A stretch of DNA of 64,000 nucleotides, from NCBI GenBank assembly GCA_024959305.1, contig JANXGQ010000041.1:42860-106859 (forward strand), written 5' to 3'. This DNA is from Porticoccaceae bacterium (GTDB lineage: Bacteria > Pseudomonadota > Gammaproteobacteria > Pseudomonadales > Porticoccaceae). The position numbers were made by a program, and so were the translations under genes. The notes beneath the pieces are model-generated. The model was not told the DNA's origin, did not search any database, and worked only from the letters and a program-made list of their open reading frames with translations. Of the stretch, positions 8,785-17,489 are shown piece after piece (position 1 is the stretch's first letter; each line of letters begins with the position of its first letter).

Positions 8785-11475
8785 ATGAATCGTAAGCTCA
8801 GCTATATTGGAATAACCGTATTATCATTGGGCATCATTGCCTGTGGTGGCAGCAACTATACATCGACCCCTGAAAATCCTTCTGCAGCGGTGGACTACAA
8901 ACCTATAGCCGTAGCCGATAGTGCTCAGGACGATAAAAACACTGAAGTCACTATCGATCTCGCCGAGAATGATTCTGGACTAGAGGATAGCCCGGTCGTT
9001 TACAGCTTAGATTCAGCGCCAATCCACGGCTCGGTCACCATTACTGCCGAGGGCAACGCAACCTACACCGCTGACACAGATTTTGACGGCACTGATACAT
9101 TCACTTATCAGATCACCGATATAGACGGCGATAGTGCCTCTGCGACGGTTTCTATTACCATAGCTAGTACAGATATAGCTGATACAGATAATGGCAATGG
9201 GGTTTCTTGGCCAGCGATTAGCAGCGCTGTTACCACGGATGTCGACCTTGAAATGGGAATTATACTGGCAGATATGACTCTGGCAGAGAAAGTGGGGCAA
9301 ATGGTTCAGGCTGAAATCAGCAGTGTGACTGCTGAGGATCTGCGCGACTACAATTTGGGCTCTGTATTAAATGGCGGCGGCTCTTGGCCGAACAGTAATA
9401 AATCATCCAGCGCAGCCGACTGGCTGGCATTGGCCGATAGCTTTTATCAAGCCAGTACGGATACCAGCGATGGCGGCGTTGGAGTACCGGCTATCTGGGG
9501 AACTGATGCGGTGCATGGCCATAATAATGTGATAGGCGCGACCATCTTCCCCCATAATATTGGCCTGGGAGCCACCAATAATCCAAGTCTTATGGGTGCG
9601 ATTGGTGAGGCTACCGCCCTCGAGGTGGCAGTAACTGGTATTGATTGGGTATTTGCGCCAACTCTGGCGGTGGTTCGCAACGATCGCTGGGGCAGAACCT
9701 ATGAGGGCTACTCCGAGGATCCCGAGATCGTCAATGCCTACGCGGGCAAAATTGTCGAGGGTCTACAGGGAACAGCAAGCGCCGGCGATCTATTTGGCGC
9801 CAGCCATATTGTGGCTACAGCCAAGCACTTTATCGGCGACGGCGGCACTGATAACGGCATAGATCAGGGCAATACTTTGGCCACTGAGCAAGAACTTCTG
9901 GATATCCATGCCCAAGGCTATTTAAGCGCTTTGGCAGCCGGTGCGCAGACGGTTATGGCCTCCTACAATAGCTGGCAGGGCTCGAAACTTCACGGCAGCG
10001 ACTATCTGCTAACTGACGTGCTGCGCAATCAGATGGGATTCGATGGCTTTGTGATTGGCGATTGGAATGGTCACGCCCAAGTGCCCGGCTGTAGCAATGC
10101 GCGATGTGCTCAAGCTATCAATGCCGGGGTGGATATGATGATGGTACCCCATGACTGGAAAGATTTTATTAGCAATACCATAGAACAGGTGGAAAATGGC
10201 GATATTGCTATGTCCCGTATCGATGAAGCCGTTAGCAGAATACTGCGGGTTAAGGCGCGCGCAGGGCTTTTTACCAAAGGTCTACCCTCGAGCCGCCAAT
10301 ATGCGGGAGAAGCCTCCACAATAGGCTCTGCAACTCACCGAAATCTTGCCCGTCAGGCGGTTCGCGAATCTCTAGTACTGCTTAAAAACACGGATAATCT
10401 ACTGCCTCTCGATCGCAACCAGACTGTTCTGGTGGCCGGCAGTGGCGCCAATAGCATTGGCCAGCAAACGGGTGGTTGGACGCTTACCTGGCAGGGTATG
10501 GGCAATTCCAATAGCTATTTTCCCGGAGCAACTTCTATCTTTGCAGGTATTGAGGAGGCGGTTAACTTATCCGGTGGTACTACTACATTAAGCACCAGCG
10601 GCTCGTTTAGCGGCGCAGCTCCAGATGTAGCCATCGTGGTGTTTGGCGAATCTCCTTACGCTGAAGGAATGGGAGATATTAGCAACTTAGAGTACCAAAG
10701 CGGCAGCAAAGCCGACTTGGCTTTACTTAAATCGCTGCGCGAGCAAAATATCCCAGTGCTGTCGATTTTTCTTTCCGGTCGCCCCCTGTGGGTCAATAAA
10801 GAGCTCAATGCCTCTAATGCCTTTGTGGCCGCATGGCTGCCAGGTACCGAGGGTGCAGGGATTGCAGATGTTATTTTCAAAGCGCCGGATGGAACCCTAA
10901 ATTATGACTTTACCGGCAAACTTTCCTATTCTTGGCCACGCAGCATTGATCAGACAGTACTGAACCGCAATGATGCGGTCTACGACCCATTGTTTGCCTA
11001 TGGCTTTGGCCTAACCTACCAGGATACGGATACGCTGGGTGACAATCTGGATGAAAGCGGAGGCACTGATACAGATGCCCCAGCCACTATTTTCTCTGTG
11101 CCCGGGCTTATCGAGGCAGAGTCTTATTCAATCATGTTAGGGGTAAAGACCGAAAGCAGCAGCGATATTGGTGGCGGCACTAATATTGGTTATATAGATG
11201 TTGGAGACTGGCTGGAATATCAGATCGACGTGGCAAGCGCCGGCAGCTACCTAATCGAATACCGCCTTGCCAGCTTATATGGCAGTGCGGGATTTAATAC
11301 CCTGATCAACGGGGTTCCAGTGAATAGCCAATCGGTTCCCACTACTGGCGGATGGCAGACGTGGACAACTGAATCAGCCGCTATTGATTTACAGGCTGGC
11401 CCGCAAACCCTGCGTATCGAGGCCACAGGAAGTTCATGGAATATGAACTGGATTCGCTTATCGACCGTCGATTGA
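8785..11475 (+). CDS. Lipoprotein glycoside hydrolase family 3 with Cadherin-like and CBM6 modules
   Basis: Probable exo-acting beta-glucosidase anchored to a membrane by lipid. The 896-residue protein starts with a lipobox (LGIIAC, Cys20). A Cadherin/VCBS-like domain with DTFTYQITDIDGD lies at about 40-126. The GH3 catalytic region covers about 155-750, with the nucleophile Asp426 in GFVIGDWNG and the likely acid/base Glu622 in VFGESPYAEG. A CBM6-type carbohydrate-binding module occupies about 770-894. The catalytic part resembles plant and marine beta-glucan exohydrolases of the ExoP type, so laminarin or another beta-glucan is a reasonable substrate guess. The start is supported by AGGA 9 bases upstream. 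It is a single gene converging on the alkaline phosphatase. Confidence 0.9.
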   Translation: MNRKLSYIGITVLSLGIIACGGSNYTSTPENPSAAVDYKPIAVADSAQDDKNTEVTIDLAENDSGLEDSPVVYSLDSAPIHGSVTITAEGNATYTADTDFDGTDTFTYQITDIDGDSASATVSITIASTDIADTDNGNGVSWPAISSAVTTDVDLEMGIILADMTLAEKVGQMVQAEISSVTAEDLRDYNLGSVLNGGGSWPNSNKSSSAADWLALADSFYQASTDTSDGGVGVPAIWGTDAVHGHNNVIGATIFPHNIGLGATNNPSLMGAIGEATALEVAVTGIDWVFAPTLAVVRNDRWGRTYEGYSEDPEIVNAYAGKIVEGLQGTASAGDLFGASHIVATAKHFIGDGGTDNGIDQGNTLATEQELLDIHAQGYLSALAAGAQTVMASYNSWQGSKLHGSDYLLTDVLRNQMGFDGFVIGDWNGHAQVPGCSNARCAQAINAGVDMMMVPHDWKDFISNTIEQVENGDIAMSRIDEAVSRILRVKARAGLFTKGLPSSRQYAGEASTIGSATHRNLARQAVRESLVLLKNTDNLLPLDRNQTVLVAGSGANSIGQQTGGWTLTWQGMGNSNSYFPGATSIFAGIEEAVNLSGGTTTLSTSGSFSGAAPDVAIVVFGESPYAEGMGDISNLEYQSGSKADLALLKSLREQNIPVLSIFLSGRPLWVNKELNASNAFVAAWLPGTEGAGIADVIFKAPDGTLNYDFTGKLSYSWPRSIDQTVLNRNDAVYDPLFAYGFGLTYQDTDTLGDNLDESGGTDTDAPATIFSVPGLIEAESYSIMLGVKTESSSDIGGGTNIGYIDVGDWLEYQIDVASAGSYLIEYRLASLYGSAGFNTLINGVPVNSQSVPTTGGWQTWTTESAAIDLQAGPQTLRIEATGSSWNMNWIRLSTVD

Positions 11476-11485
11476 TGGCCAGCAT

Positions 11486-11520
11486 GGCCGCCGCTATTTT
11501 AGGGCGGCCTCGGCTTTTTT
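11486..11520 (+). terminator. Terminator between convergent GH3 and alkaline phosphatase genes
   Basis: Stem GGCCGCC / GGCGGCC (11486-11492 and 11503-11509), then a short spacer and six Ts (11515-11520). It overlaps the last codons of the phosphatase gene on the other strand, so it serves mainly the GH3 transcript. Confidence 0.6.
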
Positions 11521-13131
11521 GAGCAGACCACCGGCATAGTTCATGGCATGAAATATAAGGGTCTGCTCATTGCTGCCGCTGATTAAGTGGGATCCGGGGC
11601 CCATGGCATAGATAGGCACATCTTCGCCAGAATGGGTCTCAGTCTCTCTGGGAATGAGCGCCTCTTGGTAAAAACCGGGCTTGCTGGTGTCCATATGGGT
11701 TAAATCTTTGCGACCTGCGGCAATGGCTGCGCCATAGCCTTTATCGGCATCGGTTTGCAATCCCAAATCTCGGTGGCCGCGACCTATGGTGTAACCCAAT
11801 GTGGTGTAGGGCAAATTATCTGCCGCCAATGCGGGTTTGCTTTCACCTATAGAAATCACCTTGCCCAATATAGGATTGCCGCGCTGCGGATAGCCGGCCA
11901 TGGTAAATACATGACTGTGATCAGCGGTGACTATAATCAATGTATCTTTCTGGTTAGTGGCCTTAACAGCAACCTCCACCGCTTTGGAAAATTCGATAGT
12001 ATCTGACAGCGCATTGTAGGCATTACCCACATGGTGGGCGTGGTCAATGCGTCCAGCTTCGACTATTAGAAAAAAACCTTGGGGGTTATTATCTAAAATC
12101 CCTAGGGCACTGGCTGTCATTTCGCTCAAAGATGGCTGTGTGGACTCTTTTTGGGATCTATCCGCTTCAAAACGCAGGTGTGATCGGCTGAACAGACCCA
12201 GCACTCGCTGGGTATTTTCGCTGATAGCGGTGTTAAGCCCAGATCTATCAGTTAGGTACAGACCATGGGGATAGGCCGTCCTCCACTCGGTAACCAGATT
12301 GCGGCCATCGGTGCGGTTTCCCCGCATTGTATCCAGCCTATTGTCAGAGACAGTCTGCGACGACTTGGGCAGAAAGTGCCGGCGCCCTCCTCCCATCACC
12401 ACTTCAATACCATTGCTATCTGCACCCTGATATCGCGCCTCGAAATTGGCCTCATAGTTAATTAACTGTGAGGCTATATCTTCACAGCCGGCGGCAATAG
12501 CCTGTTTAGGCATTTTTGATGGACCTTCCCAATCGCGCTCGGGAGATTTTGCGTACGCAGCTGCCGGGGTGGCATGAGTCACTCTGGCTGTGGTCACTAT
12601 CCCAGTGGACAGACCGGCGATTTCTGCCAGATCCAGAGCGGAGACCAATTCATTACCCGCAACAGAACTACAGTCGCCGCGAATAGCATCCTCGGCAAGG
12701 CCAATAATGCCACTGTCGGTTTTAACGCCGCTTAGCATCGCGGTGATGGTGCTCGCCGAGTCCGCCACCTGGGCATCCACAGAATAGGTTTTGGCCAGAC
12801 CCGAAAATGGAAATCTGTCAAAACTGAGGCTGTTTTCCTCTCCAGAAATACCTTTTTGCTGCCCATCCAAGATACGCGCGGCGGTCACCGTGGTTAGGCT
12901 CATGCCATCGCCGACAAACAAAATGATATTTTTGGCGGCGCCAGCTTGCGTATTTATACTCTGTGCAAGGCGGTTTTTGCCAATCACCTGCTGTGCCGCA
13001 GCCCTGTACCACAGGTTGTTATCATGGGAAATCTGACTGGATAGCTTATCCATATCAGTTTGTCCATTATCCGTTGCACCACATCCAAGCAATGCAAATA
13101 CCGTGACACCTAAAAACACTAAGCTGCGCAT
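11494..13131 (-). CDS. phoA: Alkaline phosphatase (PhoA family), predicted lipoprotein
   Basis: Phosphomonoesterase releasing phosphate from organic esters outside the cytoplasm. The 545-residue protein has a lipobox (FALLGC, Cys17) instead of the soluble periplasmic signal of E. coli PhoA. Metal-binding FVGDGM has Asp near 75. The nucleophile is Ser125 in ADSAST, within the conserved DSA(S/A)-x-TA-x4-GVKT pattern. Zinc ligands appear in the EAGRIDHAHH segment, in TADHSH, and in ETHSGEDVP near the C-terminus. It is convergent with the GH3 gene. No Pho box is obvious upstream (13132-13183), so phosphate control is not shown by the sequence. Confidence 0.92.
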   Translation of the reverse strand: MRSLVFLGVTVFALLGCGATDNGQTDMDKLSSQISHDNNLWYRAAAQQVIGKNRLAQSINTQAGAAKNIILFVGDGMSLTTVTAARILDGQQKGISGEENSLSFDRFPFSGLAKTYSVDAQVADSASTITAMLSGVKTDSGIIGLAEDAIRGDCSSVAGNELVSALDLAEIAGLSTGIVTTARVTHATPAAAYAKSPERDWEGPSKMPKQAIAAGCEDIASQLINYEANFEARYQGADSNGIEVVMGGGRRHFLPKSSQTVSDNRLDTMRGNRTDGRNLVTEWRTAYPHGLYLTDRSGLNTAISENTQRVLGLFSRSHLRFEADRSQKESTQPSLSEMTASALGILDNNPQGFFLIVEAGRIDHAHHVGNAYNALSDTIEFSKAVEVAVKATNQKDTLIIVTADHSHVFTMAGYPQRGNPILGKVISIGESKPALAADNLPYTTLGYTIGRGHRDLGLQTDADKGYGAAIAAGRKDLTHMDTSKPGFYQEALIPRETETHSGEDVPIYAMGPGSHLISGSNEQTLIFHAMNYAGGLLKKAEAALK

Positions 13132-13183
13132 TTCTTACCTTCTACAAATTACCCAATGGTACCCATGATACGCGGATGATAGA

Positions 13184-13435
13184 TCAATCAAAATCCAGTA
13201 ACTCATGAACCTTAAGGTTGTGGGCTTTGGCTATCTTAAATAGCTGCCACAATGATGAAATAGATGTTGGGTCCTGCTCCATACGCTGATATTGCCGCAC
13301 AGAGAGTTCATAATCTGCCATATCCTCTTGTACCAACTGCCTTTTCTTGCGCAACAGCAGTATCTTCTCGCGTAATTTTTCCTGAAATTCGATAAATTCC
13401 TGATAGTAAACTGAGTCTGAAGTTGGCCGTTGCAT
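13184..13435 (-). CDS. Small XRE-type helix-turn-helix regulator
   Basis: Predicted DNA-binding protein of 83 residues. After a short N-terminal stretch (MQRPTSDSVYYQEFIEFQ), the Cro/C1-type HTH covers about residues 22-80: LREKILLLRKKRQLVQEDMA, then ELSVRQYQRMEQD as the recognition part, ending HELLDFD. The frame extends to a GTG at 13468, but that codon lies in an inverted repeat, so I prefer the ATG at 13435; neither has a convincing Shine-Dalgarno. It is divergent from the small lipoprotein gene at 13547, with two inverted repeats between them, which suggests it controls that gene and itself. No toxin partner is next to it. Confidence 0.7.
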   Translation of the reverse strand: MQRPTSDSVYYQEFIEFQEKLREKILLLRKKRQLVQEDMADYELSVRQYQRMEQDPTSISSLWQLFKIAKAHNLKVHELLDFD

Positions 13436-13467
13436 AATGTTTTGTGAAAATTCCCCTTGACTTAACA

Positions 13468-13516
13468 CGCCAAGCTTGACATATTGGCGCTTCAGAAAAC
13501 ACGCCAGGATTGGCGT
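13468..13516. promoter_or_regulatory. Two CGCCA/TGGCG inverted repeats: candidate operators
   Basis: CGCCAA at 13468-13473 and TTGGCG at 13484-13489 form an inverted repeat with a 10-base spacer. ACGCCA at 13501-13506 and TGGCGT at 13511-13516 form a second with a 4-base spacer. Four half-sites of one sequence lie between a divergent HTH gene and a lipoprotein gene, which is the usual layout of an autoregulated operator. A TTGACA at 13476-13481 lies inside the first repeat but has no clear -10. Confidence 0.55.
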
Positions 13517-13546
13517 CTTACTATCTTAATACCAAGGAGCATATAG

Positions 13547-13693
13547 GTGAAAAACAAAATACTCACAACCGCATTACTGATCTCGGTGCTTGGCGGCTGT
13601 CATTTCATCGACAGCAAATCCATTTATGATGTAGATTTTGAGCATCTGGTACGCAGTGCCTTCTACACCCAACAGGAACTGCTTAAGCTATAA
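13547..13693 (+). pseudogene. Small lipoprotein, N-terminal part ending at an in-frame TAA
   Basis: GTG start with an excellent AAGGAG at 13534-13539, 48 codons, then TAA at 13691-13693. The product begins MKNKILTTALLISVLGGC: a clear lipoprotein signal with Cys18, followed by HFIDSKSIYDVDFEHLVRSA. The reading frame stays open in the same phase for 87 more codons after the TAA (see 13694-13954), so this is probably the 5' part of a gene of about 135 codons broken by one nonsense codon. Alternatively, the 48-residue product is a complete small lipoprotein. I recognise no family. Confidence 0.55.
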
Positions 13694-13954
13694 TTGAGCA
13701 ATAGCCCAGAAGCGGACTCAGAACGCTTTCAAATATTGATGGCAAGCTATTGCGACCTTATCGACCGCGGTTATATTGTCGCCTCAGAAAAACCCCAGAG
13801 CTGTGGGTCATTGGCAGATACAACTGGCAACCAACACAAAAAGACTGACCAGAACTATTGTGCGGCGGCATTTCACCGCTGCTTTAACAGCTGTAGCCTT
13901 AGGAATAATGAGTGCACCAGCTGTGAAAAACAGGCCATAGAGTGCCTACATTAG
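13694..13954 (+). pseudogene. Cysteine-rich continuation of the interrupted lipoprotein gene
   Basis: This frame follows the TAA of the preceding lipoprotein directly and is in phase with it. It begins with TTG, which could be a weak start, but has no Shine-Dalgarno of its own other than within the upstream coding sequence. The 86-residue sequence has eight Cys residues, most in its second half (for example YCAAAFHRCFNSC and ECTSCEKQAIEC), a pattern expected for an exported, disulfide-bonded domain. Export would need the signal peptide encoded before the stop. That argues for one broken gene over two genes. No family is recognised. Confidence 0.5.
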
Positions 13955-13974
13955 CCCCTTTAGCCATGCCAAAA

Positions 13975-14012
13975 CTCTCGCCCAGCGGCGTCAAGTTGCC
14001 ACTGGGCGAGAG
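13975..14012. terminator. Long inverted repeat between convergent genes
   Basis: CTCTCGCCCAG (13975-13985) pairs perfectly with CTGGGCGAGAG (14002-14012): an 11-bp stem with a 16-base loop. It lies between the convergent broken lipoprotein gene and the CBS gene. No T run follows on either strand, so it may act as an mRNA 3' hairpin instead of a classical intrinsic terminator. Confidence 0.5.
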
Positions 14013-14068
14013 AAGATAGTGCGGGAATCCAACGCAACTCTGTGAAGCCTGCCCTAGAACAGAGGATA

Positions 14069-14488
14069 TCAGTGGGCTTCAACCTTGTTTTGGTTAAATT
14101 CACTGACCACCCTTAGAAGCTGCCTGCAGGTAATTTGGCCCACTAGCCTGCCTTGCTCTAACACCGGACGGCGTCGGTGGCCCTTTTTGAGCATATCATC
14201 AGCCACATCAACTAAGTCGGCATGCAAATCACAGTAATCAACATCCACTGACATATACTCTCTAGCTTTGCCTACATCACCCTGTTCATTGTAGGTGGAT
14301 GCCAGTATGGCTTTTAAACAGTCCATCTCGGAAAGAACGCCCAACAGCATATTCTGATTATCTACCACACAGATCCCCGACACCTTATTTTCAATAATAA
14401 GGTCTATTGCTGAAGATAAATCCTGATCCGCTAAAATTTTAACTGGGTTGTGGAGCATATAATCACTTAAATCGACCGATCTTAACAT
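14069..14488 (-). CDS. CBS-domain pair protein
   Basis: Cytosolic protein of 139 residues made of two tandem CBS motifs (about 15-65 and 78-132), a small fold that usually binds adenosyl nucleotides such as AMP or ATP. There is no attached enzyme or transporter domain, so its target is unknown. Motifs seen include the segment around LSEMDCLKAI and, at the end of the second CBS, KGHRRRPVLEQGRLVGQIT. The ATG at 14488 has GAGG eight bases upstream; an in-frame ATG at 14494 is too close to it. It lies downstream of nuoN on the same strand and may share its transcript. Confidence 0.8.
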   Translation of the reverse strand: MLRSVDLSDYMLHNPVKILADQDLSSAIDLIIENKVSGICVVDNQNMLLGVLSEMDCLKAILASTYNEQGDVGKAREYMSVDVDYCDLHADLVDVADDMLKKGHRRRPVLEQGRLVGQITCRQLLRVVSEFNQNKVEAH

Positions 14489-14526
14489 CTGCATTACCTC
14501 GCTCTATCAGCAAACAGAAATCTAAA

Positions 14527-15975
14527 TCAAAGACTCCCTGCTAAATCAATAAATGGTTGCGGCCAAGTTCCCAACAGCAATACCCCAAGTAACAGAATCA
14601 ATGCCACTGCATCCTGAGATATAAAATTCTTCTTATGGTCTTGCTCTGCTGATTCTAGGGATTTTTTGGTCATAGCAAAAACCACCCGCAAATAATAGTA
14701 AATGGCTATGGCACTACCAATCACCAAGGTGCCGAGCAATAGCCATAACTCTGACTCTATACTGACGTTGATAATATAAAACTTACCTATAAAACCAGCT
14801 GTGAGCGGTATTCCAGAGAAAGACAACATGGCTACAGTTAAAGCGGAGGCCTGAATCCGCCGACTCCAAAATAAACCCTCAAATGCTGAGATATTAGTTT
14901 TAGATTGATCCTCTCCCGCCACGTTGGCAACCACCGCAAAGGCTGCCAAGGTGGTTACCATATAAGCGGCTAAATAGAAGGTGATCGACTGGCTAATTAA
15001 TTGCGTGGAAGCTGATACCTTCAGCGCAAAGGCATAGGCAATTAAAACCACCAGCAGATAACCAAAATGGGCAATTGAAGAATAGGCTAGTAGCCGTTTG
15101 ATATTTTCTTGCCTAAGGGCCAGCCAGTTACCCACCAACATAGAGGCCAATGCAATAACCACCAGCGCATTAGTGAGTGAACCGTAGAGATATAGCTGCG
15201 CGTCCATATACAGGCGAGTTAAGGCTACAAATACCGCACCTTTTGACACAGTCGCCAAATAACCGGTAATGGCTGTTGGCGCACCTTCATAAACATCCGG
15301 CGTCCACATATGGAAAGGTACCACAGATAGCTTAAACCCCAGCCCTGCCAAAACCATGGCAGCACCAGCCACCAATACTAGGGGGTTTTGCTCAAAACCA
15401 TCGGCAATTTTAGCGCCCATGCCCGCATAGCTGAGGTCGCCAGTTGCCGCATAAACCAAGGCAAAACCAAATAGCAATATGGCCGAGGCACAGGCAGAGG
15501 GCACCAGATATTTGATAGCCGCCTCCAGAGGCAACAACCCGCGCTCTGGAAAGGCAATCATAGCGTAGAGAGCCACGCCCATTAACTCCATTCCCAATAG
15601 CAAGCCCAGCATATGACTGGATTGAATTAACACCACCGCACCCAGTACTGAAAGCACTAGAAGCAGATAAAATTCCTCTTTGCGCTCTGCCTCTAGGATA
15701 AATTTATCGCTGGACAGCCATAGGGTAACCAGTGATGCCAACAGTATTAGAGCTGTGAAAAATAAACCCCAGTGATCCACCACCATCAGTACTGTCACCG
15801 ATTGGGTATAATCGCCGGCATAACCAACAGCCCCTAAACTGGCCAAAAACCCCAGAGCAGTGATAATCAGGGCAACAGACGAATCACGCTTGATGGATGC
15901 CTGTACCATCAACACAAAAGCGCTCAGGGATAGTATTAATACAGGCATTAAGGCCAGCAGTTGGCTGCTATTCAT
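14527..15975 (-). CDS. nuoN: NADH-quinone oxidoreductase subunit N
   Basis: One of three antiporter-like membrane subunits of complex I, forming a proton channel in the membrane arm. The 482-residue protein is almost wholly hydrophobic, consistent with about 14 transmembrane helices. It keeps the conserved half-channel residues, for example the Glu in LGMELMGVALYAM and the Lys of GFKLSVVPFHMWTPDVY. It is the last gene of the operon, and its ATG overlaps the nuoM stop by four bases. Confidence 0.96.
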   Translation of the reverse strand: MNSSQLLALMPVLILSLSAFVLMVQASIKRDSSVALIITALGFLASLGAVGYAGDYTQSVTVLMVVDHWGLFFTALILLASLVTLWLSSDKFILEAERKEEFYLLLVLSVLGAVVLIQSSHMLGLLLGMELMGVALYAMIAFPERGLLPLEAAIKYLVPSACASAILLFGFALVYAATGDLSYAGMGAKIADGFEQNPLVLVAGAAMVLAGLGFKLSVVPFHMWTPDVYEGAPTAITGYLATVSKGAVFVALTRLYMDAQLYLYGSLTNALVVIALASMLVGNWLALRQENIKRLLAYSSIAHFGYLLVVLIAYAFALKVSASTQLISQSITFYLAAYMVTTLAAFAVVANVAGEDQSKTNISAFEGLFWSRRIQASALTVAMLSFSGIPLTAGFIGKFYIINVSIESELWLLLGTLVIGSAIAIYYYLRVVFAMTKKSLESAEQDHKKNFISQDAVALILLLGVLLLGTWPQPFIDLAGSL

Positions 15976-17489
15976 GGTGCTATCTCCACTGCAACCATTT
16001 CAATTAGGCTCTGCAATACCGGCTGCGCCGTGTCTAAGACCGGCTGCGGATAGATACCCAGTGCGATAAGCGCCAGCATCATCACCGCCATGGTCAACAT
16101 TTCACGACCGGCAAAATCGGCCGTCCCCAGATCGACCCATTTATCCTTGGGCTGACCCTGAAAAGACCGCTGCATCAATATCAGGGAATAGATGGCCCCA
16201 GTGATCAGCCCCAGTGCAGCTATAGCGGTGATCCAGGGATCCACTTGGAATAGGCCCAATAGCACCAAGAATTCAGCCACAAAGTTGCCCAATCCGGGCA
16301 ATCCCAGCGAGGCGACGATAAAAAACATAGTGACCGCACCCATTCTTGGCATCTGTTGCCAAAGCCCGCCCATCTCGCGCATATCCCTAGTGTGCAATCG
16401 CTCCTGCAAAGAGCCCGCAATCATAAATAGTGCCGCTGTGCTAAAGCCGTGGGCGACCATCTGCATAACAGCGCCCTGCAGGGCCAATTCATTCCAGGCA
16501 TAGACACCTAAAAGCACAAAACCCATATGGCTAACACTGCTGTAGGCAACCAGACGCTTAAAATCTGTCTGCGCAAAAGCCAGCACTGCACCGTAGATAA
16601 TTCCAACCACCCCTAGAGCAATGGCTATCCCCGAGAAATTTATAGCCGCCTCAGGAAACAGAGGCACAGCAAATCGGATCAGTCCGTAGGCGCCAGTTTT
16701 TAATAGAATGCCGGCCAGAATTACACTGCCCGCGGTGGGCGCCTGAGTGTGGGCATCGGGCAACCAAGTATGGAAAGGGAACCCCGGAAGCTTAACGACA
16801 AAGGCGATAAAGAAACCCAACATTAACCAGTGGGCAGCTCCGGCAGTCATATGGGTGTTAAGAAGATCAAAGTAGCTAAATGACCAAACTCCGCTGGCAC
16901 TGTGATTTATGCCTGCCAAAGCCAGTATAGAAACCAACAGCAGCAAGCCACTGACCTGCGTAAAGATAAAGAATTTCATCGATGCATAAGCGCGGTTTTC
17001 ATGCCCCCAAATCGCGATCATTAGATACATGGGAATCAGCATCACTTCCCAAAATAGGAAGAATAGAAGCAGGTCTAGGGCCATAAATCCCCCTAGTACC
17101 CCAGCCAATGTCCACAGCAAATTGGCCTCAAAAAATCCCTGTCGATGATTGATATCGGTCCATGATGAGCTCACAGCAACCATACCCAGTACTAATGTCA
17201 GTATCAGCATCAGCAGGCTAATACCATCTAGAGCCAGCTCAATGCTAATACCAAAGGCGGGTATCCAAGGGGTTTTAAAATGCATTAGCCAGGTGGCTGG
17301 ATCATTGACTACAGGCGCCTGTAGCTGACTGAGGCCGTCCATACCCCATAGATGGGTTAGCAGGTACAGCAAATCTATCAATATAACGACCAGTGCTACC
17401 TGACGCGGCACCTTTTCACCAAAGCGCTCAGACAGCGCGGCAACCAGCCCCCCCACCAGCAGTATCAAAATCAGGTTAAGCATAACCAT
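15972..17489 (-). CDS. nuoM: NADH-quinone oxidoreductase subunit M
   Basis: Antiporter-like proton-pumping subunit in the membrane arm of complex I, 505 residues and about 14 helices. Key features are the Glu in FFLFWEVMLIPMYLMI, the Lys in AFVVKLPGFPFHTWLPDAH and the Lys in QTDFKRLVAYSSVSHMGF. I start it at the ATG at 17489, which overlaps the nuoL TAA (TAATG) and has GGAGG upstream; the open frame continues 26 codons further into nuoL but without support. It overlaps nuoN by four bases, so L, M and N are tightly coupled. Confidence 0.96.
   Translation of the reverse strand: MVMLNLILILLVGGLVAALSERFGEKVPRQVALVVILIDLLYLLTHLWGMDGLSQLQAPVVNDPATWLMHFKTPWIPAFGISIELALDGISLLMLILTLVLGMVAVSSSWTDINHRQGFFEANLLWTLAGVLGGFMALDLLLFFLFWEVMLIPMYLMIAIWGHENRAYASMKFFIFTQVSGLLLLVSILALAGINHSASGVWSFSYFDLLNTHMTAGAAHWLMLGFFIAFVVKLPGFPFHTWLPDAHTQAPTAGSVILAGILLKTGAYGLIRFAVPLFPEAAINFSGIAIALGVVGIIYGAVLAFAQTDFKRLVAYSSVSHMGFVLLGVYAWNELALQGAVMQMVAHGFSTAALFMIAGSLQERLHTRDMREMGGLWQQMPRMGAVTMFFIVASLGLPGLGNFVAEFLVLLGLFQVDPWITAIAALGLITGAIYSLILMQRSFQGQPKDKWVDLGTADFAGREMLTMAVMMLALIALGIYPQPVLDTAQPVLQSLIEMVAVEIAP

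Noticed and set aside
13132..13183. Pho box in front of the alkaline phosphatase gene
   Set aside because: No pair of CTGTCAT-like direct repeats with an 11-base period is visible, so phosphate control is not claimed.
13184..13954. Toxin-antitoxin module formed by the HTH gene and its neighbour
   Set aside because: The neighbour is divergent, is a lipoprotein and is not a known toxin type; antitoxin partners normally share a strand and overlap.
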